DNA of 64,000 nucleotides from Streptomyces sp. DT2A-34. GTDB lineage: Bacteria > Actinomycetota > Actinomycetes > Streptomycetales > Streptomycetaceae. The notes under the pieces were generated by a model that did not search any database, had not been told where the DNA came from, and worked only from the letters and a program-made list of their open reading frames with translations. The translations under genes were made by a program, and so were the position numbers. This document shows, piece by piece, positions 29,108-36,788 of the stretch. Each line of letters opens with the position of its first letter. The first letter of the stretch is position 1. Where the stretch lies: contig NZ_JASTWJ010000001.1 in assembly GCF_030499515.1 (NCBI RefSeq), positions 2,894,001-2,958,000 of the forward strand. Direction: 5' to 3'.

Positions 29108-29287
29108 CGATGCGTACGGCGGGCATCACCGACGATGCGTACGGCGGGCATCACCCTGCGATGAACGCAGCGAGCACCGCCCGGCGAGCACCGCTGTTCA
29201 CCGGGTGGTGCCGCCCCTCATCCACAGGGGAAAGCGGTCGTCCACAGGGGGGAGCGGTCAAAATCGGCCATGGGGCAGACTGACGGC

Positions 29288-31054
29288 ATGCGCATCTCCG
29301 TCCCGAGGCCCCGCAGCCTGGCCGGCCAGCTCTTCGCGATGCAGGCCGTGCTGATAGCGGTGCTCGTCGCCGGGTACGCGGTGTTCACCTACGTCAGCGA
29401 CCGCGGCCAGGCCGAGGACGCGGCGCGCCGCCAGGCGATGGCGGTGGCCCAGTCGATAGCCGACGCCCCGTCCGTGCGCGACGCGATCCGCACCCCCGAC
29501 CCGACAGCCGAACTCCAGCCGTACGCGCTGCGCGTCCAGCACCACACCGGCGTCGACTTCGTCACGATCATGAACCCTCAGGGCATCCGCTGGACGCACC
29601 CCGACGAGAAGCAGATCGGCCAGCACTTCCGCGGCCACACCGAGGCCGCCCTGCGCGGTGAGCCCTTCACCGAGACGTACACCGGCACGCTGGGCCCGTC
29701 CGTCCGCGCGGTCGTGCCGATCTACGACGGTGGTACGGCCCCGAAGGACATCGTCGGGCTGGTCAGCGCGGGCATCAGGGTCGAGGAGATCAGCAAGCGG
29801 GTGCAGGAGCAGCTGACGGCCCTGCTCGGCGTGGCGGCGGGCGCGCTCGCGCTGGGCGCGATCGGCACGTACGTCGTCAACGCCCGCCTGCGCCGCCACA
29901 CCCACGGCATGAACGCGGCCGAGCTGAGCCGGATGCACGACTACCACCAGGCCGCGCTGCACGCGGTGCGCGAGGGGCTGCTGATGCTGGACGGGCAGTA
30001 CCGGGTGGCGCTGATCAACGACGGCGGGCGGGAGCTGCTCGGGGTGGGCGGCGATGTGGTGGGGCGGTCGGTGGCGGACCTCGGCCTGCCCGCACCGCTG
30101 ACCGGGGCCCTGCTGGCGTCCGAGCCCAGGGTCGACGAGGTGCACCTGACGGCGCAGCGCGTCCTGGTGGTGAACACCTCCCCCGTGTCGGGCGGCGAGC
30201 GGCGCGGAACGGTCGTGACACTGCGGGACGTGACCGAACTCCAGTCCCTGATGGGCGAGTTGGACTCCGAGCGTGGCTTCACCCAGGCGCTGCGCTCCCA
30301 GGCGCACGAGGCGGCGAACCGTCTCCACACGGTCGTCTCGCTGATCGAACTCGGACGGGCCGAGGAGGCGGTGGAGTTCGCGACCGCCGAGCTGGAGCTG
30401 GCACAGGCACTGACGGACCAGGTCGTCGCGGCGGTCAGCGAGCCGGTGCTGGCGGCACTGCTGCTGGGGAAGACGGCGCAGGCCAACGAGCGGGGCGTCG
30501 AACTCGTCGTATCGGAGGACAGCCGACTGGACGACGGCCTGCTGCCGCCCTCGCTGCCGGCCCGGGACCTGGTGACGATCCTCGGCAACCTGATCGACAA
30601 CGCGGTGGACGCCGCGCAGGGGAGCGTGCGGGGGCGGGTGACGGTGACGGCGTACACGGAGGGTGGGGAGCTGGTGCTGCGGGTGTCGGACACGGGGGCC
30701 GGGGTGGACCCCGCGCACGTGGAGGCGGTGTTCGAGCGCGGCTTCTCGACGAAGCCGGCTGGGCCGGGCGGGCGGGGGCTGGGGCTGGCGCTGGTACGGC
30801 AGGCGGCGCATCGGCACGACGGGACGCTGTCGGTGGCGGAGGCTGCCGGGGGCGGGGCGGAGTTCGAGGTGCGGATGCCGTTGGGAGAGGGTGCGAAACG
30901 CGAGCCCGATGCCGGGGCCGCGCCGGGCGCCGGACTCCCGCCCGGCGCCGAACCCACGCCGGGCGGCGGGCCTTCGCGGCAGGCCGACCCTGTGCGGGGA
31001 GCCGACCCCGTGCGGGGCTCCGAGGGCGCGGTGGTTTCGAGAGGTGACATATGA
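29288..31054 (+). CDS. Sensor histidine kinase, CitA/DcuS type
   Basis: A membrane kinase of about 588 residues. TM1 is near 18-40, then an extracellular PASC-like sensor domain (about 40-170, with VDFVTIMNPQGIRWTHP) and TM2 near 178-198. A cytoplasmic PAS domain precedes the DHp motif QAHEAANRLHTV and the HATPase N-box NLIDNAVDAA. These are features of the citrate/C4-dicarboxylate family. A Pro/Gly-rich tail of ~50 residues follows the ATPase domain. Starts at ATG 29288 and ATG 29270 are both possible. Its stop overlaps the response-regulator start (ATGA). The ligand is likely a di- or tricarboxylate, given the nearby dctA. Confidence 0.88.
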   Translation: MRISVPRPRSLAGQLFAMQAVLIAVLVAGYAVFTYVSDRGQAEDAARRQAMAVAQSIADAPSVRDAIRTPDPTAELQPYALRVQHHTGVDFVTIMNPQGIRWTHPDEKQIGQHFRGHTEAALRGEPFTETYTGTLGPSVRAVVPIYDGGTAPKDIVGLVSAGIRVEEISKRVQEQLTALLGVAAGALALGAIGTYVVNARLRRHTHGMNAAELSRMHDYHQAALHAVREGLLMLDGQYRVALINDGGRELLGVGGDVVGRSVADLGLPAPLTGALLASEPRVDEVHLTAQRVLVVNTSPVSGGERRGTVVTLRDVTELQSLMGELDSERGFTQALRSQAHEAANRLHTVVSLIELGRAEEAVEFATAELELAQALTDQVVAAVSEPVLAALLLGKTAQANERGVELVVSEDSRLDDGLLPPSLPARDLVTILGNLIDNAVDAAQGSVRGRVTVTAYTEGGELVLRVSDTGAGVDPAHVEAVFERGFSTKPAGPGGRGLGLALVRQAAHRHDGTLSVAEAAGGGAEFEVRMPLGEGAKREPDAGAAPGAGLPPGAEPTPGGGPSRQADPVRGADPVRGSEGAVVSRGDI

Positions 31055-31749
31055 CGGCGGCGGCCGAGCAGGCGATTCGCGTCCTGGTCGTGGAGGACGA
31101 TCCGGTCGCGGCGGACGCGCACGTGATGTACGTCGGCCGGGTGCCGGGGTTCGTCGCGGTCGGCAAGGCGCACACGGGCGCGGAGGCGCGGCGTGCGCTG
31201 GAGCGGACGCCGGTGGACCTGCTGTTGCTGGACCTGCACCTGCCGGATGTGCACGGGCTGCAACTGGCACGGTCCCTGCGGGCGGCCGGGCACCACGCGG
31301 ACGTGATCGCGGTGACGTCGGCACGGGATCTGGCCGTGGTGCGCGAGGGGGTGTCCCTGGGGGTCGTGCAGTACGTACTGAAGCCCTTCACCTTCGCGAC
31401 GCTGCGCGATCGGCTGGTGCGGTACGCCGAGTTCCACGCGGCGGTCGGGGAGGCGAGCGGCCAGGACGAGGTGGACCGCGCCCTGGCGGCCCTGCGGGCA
31501 CCGGGCCCTGCGGCACTGCCGAAAGGGCTGAGCGGGCCGACGCTGGAGCGGGTGACCGGGGCGGTGCGGGAGGCCGCTGAGGGGCTCACGGCGGCGGGGG
31601 TCGCGGAGGCCGTGGGGATCTCCAGGATCACGGCCCGGCGGTACCTGGAACACCTGGTGGAGGCGGGGAGGGCTGAGCGGAAGCCGGTCTACGGGCAGGT
31701 GGGGAGGCCGGAGTTGGTGTATCGGTGGGTGCGCGGCGAACGCCGCTGA
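31051..31749 (+). CDS. Response regulator, CitB/DcuR type
   Basis: A 232-residue regulator. The receiver domain has the acidic pair E15/D16 with D17, the phosphoacceptor D61 (LLLLDLHLPD) and the conserved K111 (VLKPF). The C-terminal HTH (GLTAAGVAEAVGISRITARRYLEHL) is of the DcuR/CitB kind. It is translationally coupled to the kinase. Its stop codon is one base from the convergent stop of the 4-TM gene, so the two transcripts must overlap or terminate inside the neighbour. Confidence 0.92.
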   Translation: MTAAAEQAIRVLVVEDDPVAADAHVMYVGRVPGFVAVGKAHTGAEARRALERTPVDLLLLDLHLPDVHGLQLARSLRAAGHHADVIAVTSARDLAVVREGVSLGVVQYVLKPFTFATLRDRLVRYAEFHAAVGEASGQDEVDRALAALRAPGPAALPKGLSGPTLERVTGAVREAAEGLTAAGVAEAVGISRITARRYLEHLVEAGRAERKPVYGQVGRPELVYRWVRGERR

Positions 31750-31750
31750 G

Positions 31751-32311
31751 TCACCGCCGCCCGTCGTCCGCCGTACCGAACGGCACCGCGTACCCGACGA
31801 AGTACCAGCCCAGCGCCGCCACCGCGGCCGCCTCGCCCACGGACAGGATGACGAGCCCCGGCGAGGTGCCGTCCCCGGCCCAGTACACGACGAGCGCGCT
31901 CAGCGGTACGACGCAGAAGGCGAGCAGATCGACCACGAGCTGCACGACCTTCCGGGACACCCTCCTGGTGTCCCCGCGGTGGAAGTCCTCCCACCCGAAG
32001 GCGCCTTCCGCGCCCGCGAGTCGAGCGAGCCGAGGCCCCAGCTCGCCCCGCACATACCTCCCGATCTCCGAGATCTTCTCGTCGTTCACCAGATACGTCC
32101 ACCCGAGCACGACACACACCGGCGGCAACGCGAGCAGCATCGACGGCTGCTTGGCCTGCGCCGCCGCGGCGATGACGGCGGCGACGACCGCGAGGGTGAC
32201 GTACAGCAGGTTGTCCCGGAACCCGATCCGCGCCTTCTGCTCGTCCTTCACGCTCTGGTACTCGGTGAGCAGCAGCTGCCCTGCGGTCACGTCCCGCTCC
32301 GCCCCGTCCAT
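31751..32311 (-). CDS. Four-helix integral membrane protein, unknown function
   Basis: A 186-residue protein that I do not recognise with certainty. After a charged N-terminus (TEYQSVKDEQKARIGFRDN) come two close hydrophobic helices (about 33-52 and 57-74). A 45-residue polar loop with NDEKISEIGRYVRGEL and FGWEDFHR follows, then two more helices (about 120-142 and 147-170). The two-plus-two layout is reminiscent of small TM effectors in bacterial conflict systems. It is divergent from the PNP gene with about 66 bp between starts. ATG 32311 is preferred because GGAAGGGG lies 6 nt upstream; ATG 32317 is also in frame. Confidence 0.7.
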   Translation of the reverse strand: MDGAERDVTAGQLLLTEYQSVKDEQKARIGFRDNLLYVTLAVVAAVIAAAAQAKQPSMLLALPPVCVVLGWTYLVNDEKISEIGRYVRGELGPRLARLAGAEGAFGWEDFHRGDTRRVSRKVVQLVVDLLAFCVVPLSALVVYWAGDGTSPGLVILSVGEAAAVAALGWYFVGYAVPFGTADDGRR

Positions 32312-32356
32312 CGCCATCCCCTTCCCCGGCTCCCCAACACCCCGCCCTACCGGGCC

Positions 32357-32377
32357 ACTTGGCAGTACCTTAAACGC
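32357..32377 (+). promoter_or_regulatory. Leaderless-type promoter of PNP gene 1
   Basis: ACTTGGCAG is followed by TACCTT (32366-32371, TANNNT-type -10) and 6 nt later by the GTG start, so transcription should start at or next to the start codon. The same arrangement with ACTTGGCAG-TACCGT-N6-GTG precedes the second PNP gene at 40708. No ribosome binding site is present. Confidence 0.6.
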
Positions 32378-33253
32378 GTGTCCGAGACATCACCCACCGT
32401 CGTCGTCCTGACCGCGCTCCCCGTCGAGTACGACGCCGTGCGCGCCCACCTCGACGAGACCGAGGAACTCGTCCACCACGACGGAACCCGCGTCGAACGC
32501 GGCCGGCTCGCGGGCACGCCCTGGGCCTTGGCGATCGCCGAGCTGGGCGAGGGAGCGGTGACGGCCGCCGCGCTCACCATGCAGCTGGTCTCCTGGCTCC
32601 GCCCCGAGGCGCTGCTGTTCGTCGGAGTCGCGGGCGGGCTGAAGGACGACATCGAACTCGGGGACGTCGTGGTGGGCACCAAGGTGTACGCCGTCCAGGG
32701 CGGCAAGGTGACACCGGACGGTTTCCAGGCCCGCCCCGAGGTCTGGCACGGCTCGCACCGGCTGGTGCAGGCGGCGCGTTCGGCGTTGCGGGACCTGGCG
32801 GTGGAGGGGGTGCGGGGGCACCGAAAGCCGATCGCCTGCGGGGATGTGGTCCTGGCCGATCATGAATCGGCGTTCGCCGAGTTCATCCGGCGGAACTACA
32901 ACGACGCGTACGCGATCGAGATGGAAGGGTCGGGGGCGGCGCACGCGGCGCACCTGAGCGGGCAGCTGGACGCGCTGGTGATCCGGGGGATCAGCGACCG
33001 GGCCAATGCGAAGAAGGGCGACGACGACGCGTCCGGGTCACAGGAGCGGGCTGCCGCGCGGGCGGCTTCGGTGGCGGTGGGGGTGTTGCGGAAGCATCGG
33101 CCGCGGGGTGGCTCCGCCGGTTCCGCCGACTCCGAGGAGGGTCCCCATCGGGGCGGGGACGGGGGTGGCGCGTACCGGGGCGACCACATCGACTTCCGGG
33201 GCGGCACCTTCTACGGCCCTGTCATCGGCAAGCAGAGCGGAGGGCAACGGTAG
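32378..33253 (+). CDS. Nucleoside phosphorylase/MTA-SAH nucleosidase-like (PNP) effector with C-terminal glycine-rich motif
   Basis: A 291-residue protein. The PNP fold is recognised from VVVLTALPVEYDAVRAHL, FVGVAGGLKDDIELGDVV, AIEMEGSGAAHAAH and VIRGISD. The Glu and Asp needed for nucleoside binding and catalysis are present. In antiphage systems such domains act as ATP nucleosidases or nucleoside phosphorylases; this is family knowledge. The last ~35 residues are a flexible Gly-rich linker and a motif at 33173-33235 (YRGDHIDFRGGTFYG...KQ) shared with the N-terminus of the STAND protein at 38.5 kb. The NB-ARC-TPR reading frame follows at +1, directly across the stop. Confidence 0.85.
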   Translation: MSETSPTVVVLTALPVEYDAVRAHLDETEELVHHDGTRVERGRLAGTPWALAIAELGEGAVTAAALTMQLVSWLRPEALLFVGVAGGLKDDIELGDVVVGTKVYAVQGGKVTPDGFQARPEVWHGSHRLVQAARSALRDLAVEGVRGHRKPIACGDVVLADHESAFAEFIRRNYNDAYAIEMEGSGAAHAAHLSGQLDALVIRGISDRANAKKGDDDASGSQERAAARAASVAVGVLRKHRPRGGSAGSADSEEGPHRGGDGGGAYRGDHIDFRGGTFYGPVIGKQSGGQR

Positions 33254-35312
33254 GGGGACCGTCCACGGGCCGGTTCCGCGAGCCAGTGCGACGCTGCCGC
33301 CTCGGCCGATCGGGTTCACGGGGCGGTCGTCGGAACTGGACCGGCTGCTCGCCCAGCTGTCGCCCGATTCGGATGACTCGGCCGCCCCTCCTGTCCTCAT
33401 CTTCACCGTCACTGGTCTGGGCGGCATCGGCAAGACGGCGTTGGCGGTGGAGGCGGCGCATCGGGCCTGCGCACGGGGGTGGTTCCCCGGCGGGACGCTG
33501 TTCGTGGATCTGCGGGGGTACGACGACAATCCGGTGACGGCGGATCAGGCGGTGCTGGCGCTGCTCGATGCGATGGGTGTGGAGGGCGCGAATCTGCCGC
33601 AGTCGGCTGCGCGTCAGTACGACGTATACCGCACGCTCCTCTCCGAGCGGGAGAACCGGACGTTGCTGATCCTGGACAACGCCTCGGATGCGTCCCAGTT
33701 CCTGCCTCTTCTGCCGGGTACGGGCCACCACCGGGTACTGATCACGTCCCGGGATCGCCCGGACGCCCTCCCCGTACGTCTCATCGACCTGGAGGCACTC
33801 GCTCCGGACGACTCGGTCGCCCTCGTGGCCCGTGCCCTTCAGGGCGCCGACGAACGCGACGACCGCGCGACGCGGGAACCGCAGGCGTTGTGCGAACTGA
33901 CCGCGCTGTGCGGCCACTTGCCGCTCGCTCTCCATATCGCCGCCGCGATGCTCCGCCGGCGCCGGCACCGTGGCATCGCCTCCCTGGTGGCCGAGATCAA
34001 GGAGGCGGAGGACCCCACCGCTGTCCTGGACAACGGCAGCCCGGGCACGGACCTGTACGGCCGCTCGCTCGCTCTGCGTCCTGTGCTGGAGACCTCATAT
34101 CGCCGTCTGTCTCCCGAGCGGGCCCGGCTGCTGCGTCTGCTGGCCCTGGCCCCCGGCTCCGACGCGAGCACGGAGACCGTCGTGTCTCTGACCGCCCTGG
34201 ACATGGATGTCGCCATGCGGCTGCTGGAGGACTTGGCCTCCGCCGGTCTCGTGACGCCGGTGTCGGCGGGTGGGCATGTGCGGTGGCGGTTGCATGACCT
34301 GGTGCGGGCGTTCGCGGTCGCGATGGTGGCAAGGGAGGCGCACTTGCGGAAGGAGGGGGAGGCGGCGCGGGAGCGGCTGCTGCACTTCTACTTGCTCTGG
34401 GCCTATGAGGCACATGCTCGGTTGAAGTGGCTGCCGGGGATGCCGGAGCCGCGGTTCACGGACCGGAGGGGGGCGCTGGCGTGGCTGGACCGGGAGCGCG
34501 CGGCGCTGATCGCCGCCGTGCAGTGGGCGGGTGAGGAGCGGTACGGGCAGAAGGCGGTGGAACTGGCAGTGTGCCTGTCGGAGTACCTGCGCTGGCGACG
34601 CTACTTCGACGACGGGCTCACCGTCGCACGTGCCGCCAGGGAGGCCGCCCACCGCGCCGCGGACCGACTCAGCGAGGCCAGAGCGGAAATCAGCCTCGGC
34701 AACGCCCTGCAACAGGCGGGCAGGGCGGAGGAAGCGATCGACGCCCACACCCGCGCCCGCGACCTCTACCAAACCGCCGGGGACCGCCACGGCGAGGCCC
34801 GCGCGTGGCACAGCCTCGGCAACGCCCTGGCGGCGACGGGCCGGGCGGAGGAAGCGATCGACGTCCACACCCGCGCCCGCGAGCTCTACCAAACCGCCGG
34901 GGACCGCCAGGAGGAGGCCCACGCGTGGAACAACCTCGGCAACGCCCTGCGGTGGGCGGGCCGGGCGGAGGAAGCGATCGACGCCCACACCCGCGCCCGC
35001 GACCTCTACCAGACCGTCGGGGACCGCCACCTTGAGGGCACGGCATGGCACAACCTCGGCCTCGCCCTGTGGGAGACAGGCCAGGTGAAGGAGGCCATCG
35101 AGGCGTACGGCAAGGACCTTGACATCTGCCACGAGTTCGAAGACTGGTACGGGGCAGGCCAGACCTTCGAGAAGTTGGGCCTTGCCCACGCGAGCATCGA
35201 CCGCCCCGCTGAATTCCGCGCCTGCCTGCTCCAGGCCGCCGCCGCCTACACCCGAGCCAACGCCCCCGCCGAAGCCGCCAACGCCCAATCCGCCGCAGAC
35301 GCATTGACCTGA
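33165..35312 (+). CDS. STAND NTPase, NB-ARC plus TPR (NLR-like sensor 1), possibly expressed by frameshift
   Basis: In frame it contains PRPIGFTGR, Walker A GLGGIGKTA, Walker B LLILDN, an RVLITSRDRP sensor and GHLPLALHIAA (GxP motif). A winged-helix stretch (WRLHDLVRAFAV) follows, then four 40-residue TPR units. This is the bacterial NLR layout: ligand binding by TPRs opens the ATPase and drives oligomerisation. No convincing start exists. The only usable codon before the NB-ARC is GTG 33165, inside the PNP gene and without a good ribosome binding site. Homology to the fused protein at 40.7 kb begins at about 33252. It is therefore a split gene, a programmed frameshift product or a frameshift mutant. 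Confidence 0.8.
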   Translation: MARTGATTSTSGAAPSTALSSASRAEGNGRGTVHGPVPRASATLPPRPIGFTGRSSELDRLLAQLSPDSDDSAAPPVLIFTVTGLGGIGKTALAVEAAHRACARGWFPGGTLFVDLRGYDDNPVTADQAVLALLDAMGVEGANLPQSAARQYDVYRTLLSERENRTLLILDNASDASQFLPLLPGTGHHRVLITSRDRPDALPVRLIDLEALAPDDSVALVARALQGADERDDRATREPQALCELTALCGHLPLALHIAAAMLRRRRHRGIASLVAEIKEAEDPTAVLDNGSPGTDLYGRSLALRPVLETSYRRLSPERARLLRLLALAPGSDASTETVVSLTALDMDVAMRLLEDLASAGLVTPVSAGGHVRWRLHDLVRAFAVAMVAREAHLRKEGEAARERLLHFYLLWAYEAHARLKWLPGMPEPRFTDRRGALAWLDRERAALIAAVQWAGEERYGQKAVELAVCLSEYLRWRRYFDDGLTVARAAREAAHRAADRLSEARAEISLGNALQQAGRAEEAIDAHTRARDLYQTAGDRHGEARAWHSLGNALAATGRAEEAIDVHTRARELYQTAGDRQEEAHAWNNLGNALRWAGRAEEAIDAHTRARDLYQTVGDRHLEGTAWHNLGLALWETGQVKEAIEAYGKDLDICHEFEDWYGAGQTFEKLGLAHASIDRPAEFRACLLQAAAAYTRANAPAEAANAQSAADALT
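33239..33253 (+). promoter_or_regulatory. Candidate prfB-like +1 frameshift site
   Basis: GGAGGG (33239-33244), three bases (CAA), one sense codon (CGG), then TAG: the same order and spacing as AGGGGG-UAU-CUU-UGA in prfB. A +1 slip at CGG enters the NB-ARC frame at 33252 and would make a PNP-NB-ARC-TPR fusion like the intact gene at 40.7 kb. Re-pairing of the P-site tRNA on GGU would be poor, which weakens the case. Confidence 0.4.
34681..35100 (+). repeat. 120-bp tandem repeats encoding TPRs
   Basis: Three and a half units with an exact 120-bp period share long identical blocks (for example GCGGAGGAAGCGATCGA recurring at the same phase). They encode the 40-residue TPRs of STAND protein 1. 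Near-identity at DNA level implies recent duplication or ongoing homogenisation. Confidence 0.95.
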
Positions 35313-35388
35313 CTAGACCACTCAACCTACGTTCACCAGGCAGCCATCCCCGCGCCACAACGAAGTGAGCCCGCAGGAGGTCATGCCC

Positions 35389-36759
35389 GTGCGCCCCACC
35401 GCCGTTCTCCCCACACTCCTCGCCCTCTCCCTCGCCGCCGCGACCACCCTCACCGCCTGCGGTACCGGCTCCGGCAGCGACCCGGACACCGTCAAGGTCT
35501 CCTTCAAACAGTCCACGGACAACTCCATCAAGGTGATGGACACCTACCTCGCGGACATCAAGAAGCAGTTCGAGAAGGCGAACCCCGGCAAGAAGGTCGA
35601 GTTCGTCCCGATCAAGGCCCCGGACTCGGAGTACTACACCAAGCTCCAGCAGATGCTCCGCTCCCCCAAGACCGCCCCCGACCTGGTCTACGAGGACACC
35701 TTCCTCATCAACTCGGACATCACCAGCGGGTACTTGAAGCCTCTCGACCCGTACCTCGCCAAGTGGCAGGACTGGGACCAGTTCATCGACACGGCAAAGG
35801 AGGCCGCCAAGGGCGAGGACGGCAAGACGTACGGCATCCCGGACGGCACGGACACCCGGGGCCTGTGGTTCAGCAAGGACATCTTCAAGAAGGCCGGCCT
35901 GCCCGCCGACTGGCAGCCGAGGACCTGGAACGACGTCCTCGACGCCGCCCGCACCATCAAGCGCGAAGCCCCCGACGTCATCCCCCTGAACATCTACACG
36001 GGCAAACCCGTCGGCGAGGCCGCCACCATGCAGACCTTCGAAATGCTGCTCTACGGAACGAACGACGGAACGTCGGACCCTCTGTACGACAGGTCCGCCA
36101 AGAAGTGGATCGCCGGCAGCCAGGGTTTCAAGGACGCCCTCAGCTTCGTGGAGACCGTCTACAAGGAGAAACTCGGCCCGGACGTCTCCGACGCCCTCGA
36201 CCCCAACGTCATGACCCGCGTCCGCGGCGAGTGGCTCCCGCAGGGCGAACTCGCCATCGCCCTCGACGGCTCCTGGCTCCCGCAGGACTGGCTCCCCGGC
36301 AGCGGCCACGAATGGCCCGAGTGGTCCGACGAACTCGGCCTCGCCGCCATGCCCACCCAGAACGGCCAGGCCCCCGGCAAGGTGAGCATGTCCGGCGGCT
36401 GGACCTGGTCCATCCCGGCCAAGGCGGCCAACCCCGACCTCGCCTTCGAGTTCGTCAAGACGATGCAGACGAAGGCGAACGCCCAGAAGTGGTACGTCGC
36501 CAACTCCGGCATCGCGGTACGCGAGGACGTGGCCGCCGACCCGGCGTACGTCGACGCCCAACCCGGCATCAAGTTCTTCACGGACCTCGTCGCGAACACC
36601 CACTACCGCCCCGCCTACCCGGCGTACCCGAAGGTCTCCACCGCCGTCCAGGAGGCGATGGAGGGCGTGACGACGGGCGACATGTCGGTCGAGGACGCGG
36701 CGAAGGGCTACGACGAGGAGCTGAAGGCGGCGGCGGACGGCCAGGTGATCGAGAAATGA
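35389..36759 (+). CDS. Extracellular sugar-binding lipoprotein of an ABC importer
   Basis: A 456-residue family-1 solute-binding protein. The lipoprotein signal ends in LTAC with C24 as the lipidated cysteine. The mature part has the DLVYEDTFLI, TYGIPDGTDTRGLWFSKDIF and GELAIALDGSW segments typical of CUT1 sugar binders. GTG 35389 was chosen because AGGAGG at 35375-35380 is 8 nt upstream; ATG 35383 is only 2 nt away. It heads a three-gene importer operon whose ATPase (probably a shared MsiK) is elsewhere. The sugar is unknown. Confidence 0.9.
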   Translation: MRPTAVLPTLLALSLAAATTLTACGTGSGSDPDTVKVSFKQSTDNSIKVMDTYLADIKKQFEKANPGKKVEFVPIKAPDSEYYTKLQQMLRSPKTAPDLVYEDTFLINSDITSGYLKPLDPYLAKWQDWDQFIDTAKEAAKGEDGKTYGIPDGTDTRGLWFSKDIFKKAGLPADWQPRTWNDVLDAARTIKREAPDVIPLNIYTGKPVGEAATMQTFEMLLYGTNDGTSDPLYDRSAKKWIAGSQGFKDALSFVETVYKEKLGPDVSDALDPNVMTRVRGEWLPQGELAIALDGSWLPQDWLPGSGHEWPEWSDELGLAAMPTQNGQAPGKVSMSGGWTWSIPAKAANPDLAFEFVKTMQTKANAQKWYVANSGIAVREDVAADPAYVDAQPGIKFFTDLVANTHYRPAYPAYPKVSTAVQEAMEGVTTGDMSVEDAAKGYDEELKAAADGQVIEK

Positions 36760-36788
36760 CCGCTGCCGAGACGGGCTCCCCCGTATGA
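36756..36788 (+). CDS. Ten-codon ORF bridging the binding protein and permease genes
   Basis: ATG 36756 overlaps the binding-protein stop (ATGA). The ORF encodes MTAAETGSPV and its TGA overlaps the permease ATG 36785 (ATGA). It could act as a translational relay between two genes in different frames rather than make a functional peptide. This is inference. Confidence 0.35.
   Translation: MTAAETGSPV

Noticed and set aside
34681..35100. Regular repeats considered as a CRISPR array
   Set aside because: The units are contiguous 120-bp coding repeats in frame with TPR helices; there are no spacers.
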